This document shows, piece by piece, positions 33,354 to 40,961 of a stretch of 64,000 bases of DNA. The DNA is from Lentzea sp. NBRC 105346 (lineage in GTDB: Bacteria > Actinomycetota > Actinomycetes > Mycobacteriales > Pseudonocardiaceae). Numbering within the stretch: position 1 is the first letter of the stretch; the number at the start of each line of letters is the position of its first letter. Location of the stretch: positions 62,001 through 126,000 of the forward strand of contig NZ_BSTQ01000016.1 in assembly GCF_030269605.1 (NCBI RefSeq). Direction: 5' to 3'. The position numbers and the translations under genes are program-made. The notes under the pieces are model-generated. The model did no database searches, was not told the DNA's origin, and saw only the letters and a program-made list of their open reading frames with translations.

Positions 33354-33472
33354 TGGGCCAGCAGGGTGCTCACGACCAGCACCACGAACGCCAGCAGCCC
33401 ACCGGCCAGCGCGGCGCTGACGAGCCGCACGCCGGTCCGTCTCCACCCCGTCGCGTCAACGAAGATCTGCAC
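33347..33472 (-). CDS. 41-residue membrane protein, overlapping its neighbours
   Basis: The GTG-started frame encodes MQIFVDATGWRRTGVRLVS followed by a hydrophobic helix (AALAGGLLAFVVLVVSTLLAQW). GGGAGAAGAA precedes the start. Its stop overlaps the start of the GT2 gene by seven bases and its start lies inside the end of the DUF6542-like gene by 17 bases, so all three are translationally linked. It could be a subunit that steadies the glycan synthase; this is inference. Confidence 0.72.
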   Translation of the reverse strand: MQIFVDATGWRRTGVRLVSAALAGGLLAFVVLVVSTLLAQW

Positions 33473-33845
33473 TTCTCTTCTCCCCCAGTTGTCGCAATCC
33501 CCTCATGACCGCGACGAGTACCCCCGCACCCACCGCCGCCGCGAGCCACGGGAACCCGTGCACCAGCCACGGCACGGTGTTCCCGGCGAACTGCCGCCTG
33601 CTACCCCACAGGTCCTGCTGGCGCCACACCGTGTTCGCCGCCATGAGCACGACGAACACGACCGGTGGCGCCGGTGCCACCACCCACAGCCCGATCCGCC
33701 GGACGGTCGTGGCGGCGAAGATCGCCCCCGCCACCAACCAGACGCCGAACGGCCACCCCAGGTTGTCCCCGTCCACCCAGATGCCGACCTGCGCGAAAAC
33801 GGCCATCACCGCGAGCGCGGCCAGGCTGGGTATCTGCACCCCCAC
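33456..33845 (-). CDS. Membrane protein, DUF6542-like
   Basis: A 129-residue protein with about three to four helices (LAALAVMAVFAQVG, FGVWLVAGAIFAAT, VVAPAPPVVFVVLMAAN, WLAAAVGAGVLVAVM), without enzyme motifs. The order of helices and the VRRIGLWVVAPAPPVVF segment resemble the actinobacterial DUF6542 domain. The start is GTG at 33845, divergent from the LCP gene. It leads the coupled unit into the small membrane protein and the GT2 synthase. Confidence 0.75.
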   Translation of the reverse strand: MGVQIPSLAALAVMAVFAQVGIWVDGDNLGWPFGVWLVAGAIFAATTVRRIGLWVVAPAPPVVFVVLMAANTVWRQQDLWGSRRQFAGNTVPWLVHGFPWLAAAVGAGVLVAVMRGLRQLGEKRSADLR

Positions 33846-33852
33846 GGCCGAC

Positions 33853-33858
33853 TAGAAT
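33853..33858 (+). promoter_or_regulatory. Candidate -10 box of the LCP gene
   Basis: TAGAAT lies 21 bases before the ATG of the LCP gene, followed by the ribosome site GAGGGGGTGGGGG. The only space shared with the divergent DUF6542-like gene is 34 bases, so promoters must overlap. The -35 box is not obvious. Confidence 0.4.
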
Positions 33859-33879
33859 AGGCGAGGGGGTGGGGGAAAC

Positions 33880-34947
33880 ATGCGCCGACGTGCGCGCGGT
33901 CACGGGCTCGTCTTCATTCGTCTCTTATGGATAGTCGTCTGCTCCGCGGTGCTGGTCGTGTCCGGCGTCGCGTGGTCGACCGTGTCCGAGATCGAGACGG
34001 GTGTGCAGCGTTCGCACGCCATTCCGGCCGACGCGCCCAGGTCCGCGAACGGCGTCAACATCCTGATCATGGGCCTCACCACGCGGCTCGACCTGGACGG
34101 CCGGCCGTTGCCCGACGACCTGCTGGAGCGCATGCGTGCCGGTGAGAGCGACCGCGGCGGCTACAACGCCAACACGCTGATCCTGGTGCACCTGCCGCAC
34201 GACGGGACCGCGGCCGTCGCGATGTCCGTGCCCCGCGACAACCTGGTGCCGTTGCACGGCGTCTCCGAGGGTCCTGGGGAAGGCAAGATCAAGGAGGCCT
34301 ACGGGCGCGCCAAGGAGATCGAGGAACGACGGCTGCGCGCCGCGGGCGTCGGTGATCCGCGCGAGCTCGAGTTCGGCGGCCGCGAGGCGGGCCGACGGGC
34401 GCAGGTACAGACGGTGTCGGCATTTCTTGGCGCGCCGATCGACCATCTCGTCGAGGTCAGCCTCGTCGGGTTCTTCCACATCGCCGACGCGCTGGGCGGC
34501 GTCGACGTGTGCCTCAACCGGGCGGTGCGGGACCGGATGTCGGGCGCGGACTTCCCCGCCGGGCCCCAGCACCTGGACGCGGCACAGGCGCTGTCGTTCG
34601 TGCGGCAACGGCACGGCCTGGCCAACGGTGACCTCGACCGGACCCGCCGCGCGCAGGCGTTCCTCGCCTACCTGGGGCAACGCATCCGCAGTGCCGACGT
34701 GACCGCCGTGCGCGGGCTGATCGACGCGGCGAAGCAGGACGTGGTGCTGTCCGACGGCCTCGACCTCGTCGCGCTGGCCGAGCACCTGCCGCCGGCGGTC
34801 CGGTTCCACACGCTGTCCGTCGAGGGTGGCGCGACCGTCAACGGCCAGGACGTGAACAAGGTCGACCAGGGCAAGGTCCAGGCCGAGGTGGCCGGGATCA
34901 TCTCCCCCGCCGCGCAGCCACCGGCGACCGTCCCCTGCGTGGACTAG
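33880..34947 (+). CDS. LytR-CpsA-Psr (LCP) family cell-wall glycopolymer transferase
   Basis: A 355-residue type II membrane protein: basic start, helix at about 13-32, then the LCP domain. Conserved landmarks are NILIMGLTTR (substrate-lipid pocket), GGYNANTLILVHLPHDG, AMSVPRDNLVPLHG with the catalytic Arg-Asp, IDHLVEVSLVGFFHIADALGGVDVCL and LSFVRQRHGLANGDLDRTRRAQAFL. LCP proteins transfer wall teichoic acid, arabinogalactan or capsule from a lipid carrier to peptidoglycan. Divergent from the GT2 unit, it likely attaches a polymer built there. Its stop overlaps the convergent LuxR-type gene by four bases. Confidence 0.92.
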   Translation: MRRRARGHGLVFIRLLWIVVCSAVLVVSGVAWSTVSEIETGVQRSHAIPADAPRSANGVNILIMGLTTRLDLDGRPLPDDLLERMRAGESDRGGYNANTLILVHLPHDGTAAVAMSVPRDNLVPLHGVSEGPGEGKIKEAYGRAKEIEERRLRAAGVGDPRELEFGGREAGRRAQVQTVSAFLGAPIDHLVEVSLVGFFHIADALGGVDVCLNRAVRDRMSGADFPAGPQHLDAAQALSFVRQRHGLANGDLDRTRRAQAFLAYLGQRIRSADVTAVRGLIDAAKQDVVLSDGLDLVALAEHLPPAVRFHTLSVEGGATVNGQDVNKVDQGKVQAEVAGIISPAAQPPATVPCVD

Positions 34948-37253
34948 TTGCGGCGCTCGGTCACCCACGTCGCGATCTGCGCACGTGAGGTGAAACCGAG
35001 CTTCTGCAGGATGCGCTCGACGTGCCCCTCTGCCGTGCGCCGCGCGATGACCAGCTGCGCCGCGATCTCCTTGTTGCTCATGCCGCCCGCGATGAGGTCG
35101 GCGACCTCCTGCTCGCGCCGGGTCAGCGGGGTGTCGTTGCCGATGCGGGCCTCGGCCGGTTCGGGCGGAACGTCACCGATGGCGTAGGTGAGCGCGTCGT
35201 CGCGGCTGAGGTCCATGCCCGCCCGGAACGCGAGGCGGAACGCGGCCTCGCCGATCTGCTCGATGGTCGCCGTCTCGCAGTCGCCGTGCGGCGCGCCGAA
35301 GTAGCGCGAGCCGAACATCGGGTAGCCGACGGACTGCCAGATCTGGTTGGTGGCGCCGAGCAGCGTCGCGGCCCTGGTGCCGTCACCGCGGGAGGCGGAG
35401 ATCCAAGCGAGCAGTTCCATCCCGAGCACGATGCCCAGCAGGTCGTTGAACGTCCGCTTGATGCGCAGGCAGTCGCGGCCGAGCTCGTCCGCGTACGCCA
35501 GGTCGCCGCGGGCCCAGTGGCACAACGAACGCACGTAGATCGCATAGGCGTAGGCCCACTGTTCGCCGTGTTCCTCGCCTACCGCGCAGGCCTCCTCGCA
35601 CAGCTTCTCGGCCCGGTCGAAGTCGCCCTGGAACGTCGCGGCGATGGCCAGCTCGATGACGGCGAGCATCGTGTTGCTGTTGACCAGTCCCAGGCTCCGG
35701 TAGCGGTTGCGGGCCTCTCCGAAGAGCTGGTCGGCGACGTCCAGGTCGTCGCCGACCAGCGTGGTGCAGGCGAGCTTGTGCGTCGAGTACGCGAGCGAGG
35801 CCTCGTCACCGACGTCGCGGCTGTAGCGGCGGCATTCCTCCAGCACGCGCACCGCCGCCGAGAGGTCACCCTGCAGGGTCGCCACATATCCGTTGACCCA
35901 CAACAACTTCGCGCGCTCGGGGCTCGGTTCGGACGAGGCGGCGAGCGCGCGTTCGAGCCAGTGCCGTCCCTCGGCGAGGAATCCGCAACCGGACCAGTAG
36001 AACCACAGCGTGCCCGCGAGGTGCTGGGCGGCGCGCACATCGCCGGAGTCGAAGCAGAAGTCGAGCGCCGCACGAAGATTTGCGTGGTCGAGGCGCGTTC
36101 GCGCGAAGATGTTCGGCTGTTGGGGCCCGAACCAGTCGTGTTCGCTCTGCTCGGCCAGCGCGACGAAGTGGTCGCGGTGCCGTTCGCGCAGCACCCGCTC
36201 CCGGCCCGCGTCGCGCAGCTTGTCCATGCCGAACTGCCGCAGCGGTTCGAGCAGGCGGTACCGGTCGTGTGGTTCGCGCACCAGCACGGACTTGTCGATG
36301 AGCGCCGAAAGCACATCGAGAACGTCCGTGCCGGGCACACCCTCGCCCGCGCAGACGGTCCGCGCCGCACCGAGGTCGAACGATCCGGCGAACACCGACG
36401 CGCGCGCCCAGATCGTCTGTTCCGCCCTGGTGCACAGGCGGAAGCTCCAGTCCACGGCGGCGAGCAACGTCTGATGCCGCGGCAGGCCACCACGTTTGCC
36501 CGAGGCAAGGACGCGGTATGTGTCGTCCAATCTGGACAGCAGGTGGTCCAGCGTGAGCACGCGCAACCGCACCGCGGCCAGTTCGATCGCGAGCGGGATG
36601 CCGCCGAGCAGGTGACACACCTGCGCCACCTGGTCCTGGTTGAACGGCGTGATGGCGAAGTCCGAATCGACAGCGCACGCGCGTTCGGCGAACAGCATCA
36701 TCGACGGGTAGATCCCGCCCGCGCCCACCGGCAGCGGACGATGTGGATCGGGCAGCGGCAACGGGGACACCACGCGCAGGTGTTCCGCATCGATCCCGAG
36801 CCGTTCGCGGCTCGTGGCGAGCACGCGCAGCCTGGGAACCACGCGCAGCAACAGGTCGACGAGATCGGCGCACGCGTCGACGAGGTGCTCGCAGTTGTCC
36901 AGGACGATCAGGATGTGCCGGTCGCGCAGGTGTTCGACCAGGACGGTCGTGTGGTTGCGGTCGGTGTCGTCGTGCACGCCCAGCGATTTCAGGAACGTGT
37001 GCACGATGAGGTCCGGATCGCTCAGGTCGGCGAGTTCGACTATCCACACACCATCAGGAAAGGCTCGCCTCAGTTCGGCCGCGACGCGGACGGCCAGCCG
37101 GGTCTTACCGACTCCCCCGACACCTGACAAGGTGACCAGGCGGGCATCGGCCAGCAACCGCTTGACCTCGGCGACGTCGTGCTTGCGGCCGACGAAGCTA
37201 GTTGCGTCAGCAGGCAAATTACCTTTGCGCCCAGGCGGAACCGCAGCACCCAC
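34944..37253 (-). CDS. LuxR-type regulator with NB-ARC ATPase and TPR-like repeats
   Basis: A 769-residue STAND regulator. SFVGRKHDVAEVKRLLADARLVTLSGVGGVGKTRLAVRVA contains Walker A and HILIVLDNCEH Walker B; the middle is winged-helix and helical-repeat sequence; the last 65 residues (DTPLTRREQEVADLIAGGMSNKEIAAQLVIARRTAEGHVERILQKLGF) are the LuxR/NarL DNA-binding domain. The layout equals many actinobacterial ATP-dependent activators. The start is GTG at 37253. Target genes are unknown. Confidence 0.93.
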   Translation of the reverse strand: MGAAVPPGRKGNLPADATSFVGRKHDVAEVKRLLADARLVTLSGVGGVGKTRLAVRVAAELRRAFPDGVWIVELADLSDPDLIVHTFLKSLGVHDDTDRNHTTVLVEHLRDRHILIVLDNCEHLVDACADLVDLLLRVVPRLRVLATSRERLGIDAEHLRVVSPLPLPDPHRPLPVGAGGIYPSMMLFAERACAVDSDFAITPFNQDQVAQVCHLLGGIPLAIELAAVRLRVLTLDHLLSRLDDTYRVLASGKRGGLPRHQTLLAAVDWSFRLCTRAEQTIWARASVFAGSFDLGAARTVCAGEGVPGTDVLDVLSALIDKSVLVREPHDRYRLLEPLRQFGMDKLRDAGRERVLRERHRDHFVALAEQSEHDWFGPQQPNIFARTRLDHANLRAALDFCFDSGDVRAAQHLAGTLWFYWSGCGFLAEGRHWLERALAASSEPSPERAKLLWVNGYVATLQGDLSAAVRVLEECRRYSRDVGDEASLAYSTHKLACTTLVGDDLDVADQLFGEARNRYRSLGLVNSNTMLAVIELAIAATFQGDFDRAEKLCEEACAVGEEHGEQWAYAYAIYVRSLCHWARGDLAYADELGRDCLRIKRTFNDLLGIVLGMELLAWISASRGDGTRAATLLGATNQIWQSVGYPMFGSRYFGAPHGDCETATIEQIGEAAFRLAFRAGMDLSRDDALTYAIGDVPPEPAEARIGNDTPLTRREQEVADLIAGGMSNKEIAAQLVIARRTAEGHVERILQKLGFTSRAQIATWVTERRN

Positions 37254-37393
37254 AGCAGAACCCTATGGGCGTCCGATGAGCTGGGGCAACGCGGTCCCCC
37301 GGACCGACTAACCGCGCGATACGGGTAGTTACCCCCTAGTGGTGCGTTGTGGTGAAACGCGAGCCTGCCCTCAGTGCCTTGGCTGGAGGACTC

Positions 37394-38170
37394 ATGGGGA
37401 ACGACGACAGGCTCAGCATCGAGATCCGGGAACAGAACGGCGTGCTCGTGGTGCGGCTGACCGGCAGCCTGGACTGGTCCACGTACCTCAGAGTGCAGGA
37501 CGTTCTGCTGGACTGCGCCACGCGGGAACTCGTCGGTGTCGTGGTCGAGCTCGACTCGTTGGTGGCCGAATCTCCGGCCCTGCTCGTGGTTTTCGATGTC
37601 GTCTGGCTGTCGGCGGCGCGCTGGCCCGGTATCCCGCTGATGCTCGTCGTGTCCGACCACCAGCTCCGGTCCACCCTGGAGGCACGCGGACTGCCACGTC
37701 ACATTCCGTGCTACCCCAGCACGCAGGCCGCACTGGCCGCCGTCGTCCGGTTGCGCCAGGAGGACCGCGTCGACGCGACGCTGCCGACGTGCCGCTGCCA
37801 GCCCCACGTCGCCGAACGCATCACCGAGCGCGCGTGCGAACGCTGGGGAGTCCCGTCGCTGCTGGACGTCGCGCCGCAGGTGGCGGTCGAGCTCGTGAGC
37901 CACACCGACGACAAGCAAGCCGTTTCGCTGCTGTTGCGGATGCGCGGCGACAAGATGTCCGTCGCGGTGCGTACCTACTCGAGGCTGGACCTCCGGCAGT
38001 GGAACACGATGCGGCGCAACGTCGCATCCATTGCCGTGTGCAACTTCACGATGGGCGAGACGCCGGCCGGTGGCGGGCGGCACGTGATCTGGACCGTGCT
38101 GGACGTGCCGGCGGAGATGCCGCGCAGCGTCGGGTTCGTCCCGGATACCGCCTTCACGTATCAGTCGTGA
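37394..38170 (+). CDS. STAS domain fused to a degenerate HATPase-like domain
   Basis: A 258-residue protein starting at the ATG with GGAGGA just upstream. Residues 8-110 look like a STAS domain (LSIEIREQNGVLVVRLTGSLDWSTYLRVQDVLLDCA), as in anti-sigma factor antagonists; the usual phosphorylated Ser region reads LDSLVAESPALLVVF. Residues 145-258 resemble an RsbW-type ATPase (ITERACERWGVPSLLDVAPQVAVELVSHTDDK) whose N-box is altered. It could be a self-contained partner-switch regulator. No sigma factor gene is adjacent. Confidence 0.65.
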   Translation: MGNDDRLSIEIREQNGVLVVRLTGSLDWSTYLRVQDVLLDCATRELVGVVVELDSLVAESPALLVVFDVVWLSAARWPGIPLMLVVSDHQLRSTLEARGLPRHIPCYPSTQAALAAVVRLRQEDRVDATLPTCRCQPHVAERITERACERWGVPSLLDVAPQVAVELVSHTDDKQAVSLLLRMRGDKMSVAVRTYSRLDLRQWNTMRRNVASIAVCNFTMGETPAGGGRHVIWTVLDVPAEMPRSVGFVPDTAFTYQS

Positions 38171-38178
38171 AGCCAGCA

Positions 38179-38204
38179 GCCCCCGAGCCCGAGCTCTCGG
38201 GGGC
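38179..38204. terminator. Hairpin terminator after the STAS gene
   Basis: A perfect nine-base stem GCCCCCGAG/CTCGGGGGC with an eight-base loop, nine bases after the stop and before the convergent zinc-ribbon gene, so it can serve both. Confidence 0.8.
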
Positions 38205-38230
38205 CGCCGCCTTCACCATCGAAGCGTCGG

Positions 38231-38614
38231 TCAGGGCGCGCACAGGGGCAGTTCGTCGATCCCGTGCATGGCGGCGATGCTGGTCCGGCAGGCGCGCACG
38301 AGCTGCCGGTTGGCGATGGTGTCGGCGCCCCCGCCGCAACTCGGGCAGTAGAGGTGGACGCTGCGCGTGGTCGTCTCGTCGACCGAGACCTCCAGCGGGC
38401 GCGCGCACGCGCGGCACCACCGGTGTCCGGTGACGGCGATGACGTGGTCGGGCGCCGAGACGCACTGGTGCAGCCAGCACCGGTGCACCGCGCAGGTGAT
38501 CCGGGCGTGCGGGTCCAGTCCTAGCTCCTCGGCGAGGTCCTCCGCGGCGAGCACCGCGACCACGGTGGTGGCCTCGTCGGAGTTGACCAATCGGAGATGC
38601 CTGCGTCGGGCCAT
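38231..38614 (-). CDS. Small Cys-rich protein with a zinc-ribbon
   Basis: A 127-residue soluble protein. HRWCRACARPLEVSVDETTTRSVHLYCPSCGG has two CxxC knuckles in the spacing of a zinc ribbon, and ITCAVHRCWLHQC adds a Cys/His cluster. It may bind nucleic acid or protein; the family is not recognised. It starts with ATG at 38614 in front of a TPR-protein gene on the other strand. Confidence 0.72.
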   Translation of the reverse strand: MARRRHLRLVNSDEATTVVAVLAAEDLAEELGLDPHARITCAVHRCWLHQCVSAPDHVIAVTGHRWCRACARPLEVSVDETTTRSVHLYCPSCGGGADTIANRQLVRACRTSIAAMHGIDELPLCAP

Positions 38615-38772
38615 GTCCGCACACTCTCTCAGGGGGTGCTGCAGGGGATACCCGCATTAATACCTGTTTATGCGTCGATTAGGCGAATTCCAGGCGGCGA
38701 AGAACAGGCTTCCGCTGGCCTGGGCGTGGGCTTACGCTCGTTTCGACAGCGCGCGGCGCAGAGGTATTCCAC

Positions 38773-39666
38773 ATGGCTGATCCTGCGTACTTTCCTCCAC
38801 CCCACTCCGCTCGCATCGGCATGCCCGACGTAGAGCAGTTGGAGGCCCAGACCAAGGCGCTTCGTTCCGTGGACTACCAGTTCGGCGGCGGCGTCTGCCG
38901 CGACGCCGTGGTGGTGCGGATCTATTGGGCACAACAGTTGTTGTCCGCCGAGGCGACCGACCAGGTGCGCCGCAGGCTGTTGAGCGCGGTCGCGGACCTG
39001 CACAACCTGGCCGGCTGGACCTCGTTCGACTGCGGCCAGGTGGGGGCCGCCTACCACCATTTCGATCGAGCCCTGGAATTCGCGCGCCATGACGAGGAAT
39101 TGACGACGAACATCGTTTACCGGCGGGGCCGCGTACATCTGCACCACGGCGCGCCCGGCGACGCGCTCGCCTATTTCCAGCGAAGCGCCCTGTCGCCACT
39201 CGCGGCTAGCATCATGCACGCGAACGAGGCCTGGGCGTACGCCCGGCAGAGCCGCGCCGCCGAGGCTGTCCGCGCGCTGGGCAAGGCCCAGGACGCCTTC
39301 GAGCGCGCCGACCACGACCACGCGCCGGACTGGGTCCGTTTCCACGACGAGACGGACCTGACCGCCATGATCGGCACCGTCCACGCCGAGCTCGGCGACA
39401 CCCGCGTCGCCATCCCCGCGCTGCAACGAGCCATCGCGGAGTTCGGCCCCACGATGGCGCGCAGCTGGACGTTCTGCCTGATCTCCCTGGCGTCGTGTCA
39501 CTTCCTGGACGGCGACATCGACGCCGGCCTGATCGTCGGAAACCAGGCCGTCACGGCCGCCGAGGGCCTGCGCTCCGAACGCGTCTGGGACCGCATCCGC
39601 CCCATGGAACACCTCGCCGCCGCGCGCGGCGTGGAACTGGTCGCGCGCCGCCCCTGCCACGAGTAG
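38773..39666 (+). CDS. TPR-repeat protein, paralogue of the 28976-29947 gene
   Basis: A 297-residue helical protein closely matching the TPR protein at 28976-29947: SAVADLHNLAGWTSFDCGQVGAAYHHFDRALEFARHDEELTTNIVYRRGRVHLHHGAPGDALAYFQ follows the same order of residues. It too lacks the helix-turn-helix of its XRE-type relatives. It begins with ATG after the spacer at 38615-38772. It may be a sensor or partner protein for a separate regulator; function unknown. Confidence 0.82.
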   Translation: MADPAYFPPPHSARIGMPDVEQLEAQTKALRSVDYQFGGGVCRDAVVVRIYWAQQLLSAEATDQVRRRLLSAVADLHNLAGWTSFDCGQVGAAYHHFDRALEFARHDEELTTNIVYRRGRVHLHHGAPGDALAYFQRSALSPLAASIMHANEAWAYARQSRAAEAVRALGKAQDAFERADHDHAPDWVRFHDETDLTAMIGTVHAELGDTRVAIPALQRAIAEFGPTMARSWTFCLISLASCHFLDGDIDAGLIVGNQAVTAAEGLRSERVWDRIRPMEHLAAARGVELVARRPCHE

Positions 39667-39757
39667 GACGGTCTTTGCACAACCCGAACATTCGCCCCAC
39701 AGTGCGCTGATCAACGCCCTCCACAGTGGTCGCCAGACCTACTGGATGGGAGTTGTC

Positions 39758-40144
39758 ATGAAGCGCACAGTGATCGGCCTCCTGGTGGCCGGTATCGCTC
39801 TGGCCGGCGCGGGCACGGCGAACGCCGACGAGAGCACGCCCGCACCCGTCACGCTCAGCTCGGAGCAGGTCAAGAAGATCTGCGAGCAGCGCATCCCGCG
39901 GGCCGAGGAGCGCGTCAACCGCCTGACGCAGCGGATCAACGGCGGTCCGGACGTCCTCGGCTCCACCGAGAACCTCAAGAAACGCGCCGAGGAGGCGCGC
40001 AAGGCCGGTCGTACCGAGCAGGCCGAGCGGCTGGAGACCCGTGCCGGTTGGCGGGCCGGGCACATCGACAAGCTGAACAAGGCCAAGGAGCGGCTGGCGA
40101 AGTTCAAGACCGAGCACTGCGGCTACCTGGGCGGCGGCAAGTGA
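39758..40144 (+). CDS. Secreted coiled-coil protein
   Basis: A 128-residue protein with signal peptide MKRTVIGLLVAGIALAGAGTANA. The mature part is charged and helical (LSSEQVKKICEQRIPRAEERVNRLTQRINGG ... LKKRAEEARKAGRTEQAERLETRAGWRAGHIDKLNKAKERLAKFK), with two Cys that could form a disulfide (KKICEQ and TEHCGYL). The ATG at 39758 was chosen since the signal peptide begins there. It is first in a GTGA-coupled operon with a lipoprotein, response regulator and sensor kinase, so it may be sensed by or regulate the kinase. Confidence 0.78.
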   Translation: MKRTVIGLLVAGIALAGAGTANADESTPAPVTLSSEQVKKICEQRIPRAEERVNRLTQRINGGPDVLGSTENLKKRAEEARKAGRTEQAERLETRAGWRAGHIDKLNKAKERLAKFKTEHCGYLGGGK

Positions 40145-40275
40145 AGCGGTTGATCGCGGTCGTCGCCGTGGTTCTGGCCTGCGCGGCCTGCCAGAGCTCC
40201 AATGGTTCCAGCAGTGATATCGACAGCGTCGAGACCACGCTGAACGGCATCGAGGCGGATCTCGACCAGCCGTGA
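40141..40275 (+). CDS. 44-residue lipoprotein, coupled to a two-component system
   Basis: Encodes MKRLIAVVAVVLACAACQSS followed by an acidic stretch ending in NGIEADLDQP. The lipobox-like LACAAC shows a lipid-anchored secreted peptide of about 27 residues. Its GTG start overlaps the previous stop (GTGA), and the response regulator starts the same way at its own stop. Small lipoproteins next to two-component systems often modulate the sensor. Confidence 0.75.
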   Translation: MKRLIAVVAVVLACAACQSSNGSSSDIDSVETTLNGIEADLDQP

Positions 40276-40961
40276 CAGCATCTGCACCCGTGGAACGTGG
40301 CCTGGTGCTCGTCGTCGAGGACGAGCCTGCGATCTCCGAGCTCGTCTCGCTGTACCTCAAGCGGGACGGGTTCGGGGTGCACGTCGAGTCGGACGGCGCC
40401 GCGGGGCTCGCCGCGGCCCGCCGGCTCAAGCCCGTCGCGATCGTCCTCGACGTGGGGCTGCCCGGAGTGAGCGGTATCGACGTGTGCCGCTCACTGCGCG
40501 CGGCGGACGACTGGACGCCCGTGCTGTTCGTGACGGCACGCGACGACGAGGTCGACCGGCTGCTCGGCCTCGAGCTGGGGGCCGACGACTACATCACCAA
40601 ACCGTTCAGCCCGCGCGAGCTGGCCGTGCGGGTGCGAACCGTGCTACGGCGCGCGGCGCGGCCCACGCCGTCGGACGTCCTGGAGATCGGTGCCGTGCGA
40701 CTCGACGCGGGCCAGCGCCGGGCGTGGGCGGCGGGCGAGGAGGTCTCGTTGACGTCGACGGAGTTCGACCTGCTCGCACACCTGATGCGCAGCCCGCGCC
40801 AGGTCTTCTCCCGCGAGCAGCTGCTGAGCTCGGTGTGGGGCTACGAGGCGCTCGGCACGCGCACGGTCGACGTGCACATCGCCCAGCTGCGCGCGAAACT
40901 CGGCCCAGCTAGTCCACTTCGGACGGTCCGTGGCGTCGGCTACTCGGCGGACGCCTCGTGA
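40272..40961 (+). CDS. OmpR/PhoB-type response regulator
   Basis: A 229-residue regulator. The receiver domain has VLVVEDEPAI with the acidic pair, VLDVGLPG with the phosphoacceptor Asp, LFVTARDD and YITKPF. The winged-helix effector follows (LTSTEFDLLAHLMRSPRQVFSREQLLSSVWG ... RTVDVHIAQLRAKL ... RTVRGVGYS). It starts with GTG in the GTGA overlap with the lipoprotein gene and is coupled to the kinase by a four-base overlap. Confidence 0.96.
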   Translation: MTASAPVERGLVLVVEDEPAISELVSLYLKRDGFGVHVESDGAAGLAAARRLKPVAIVLDVGLPGVSGIDVCRSLRAADDWTPVLFVTARDDEVDRLLGLELGADDYITKPFSPRELAVRVRTVLRRAARPTPSDVLEIGAVRLDAGQRRAWAAGEEVSLTSTEFDLLAHLMRSPRQVFSREQLLSSVWGYEALGTRTVDVHIAQLRAKLGPASPLRTVRGVGYSADAS

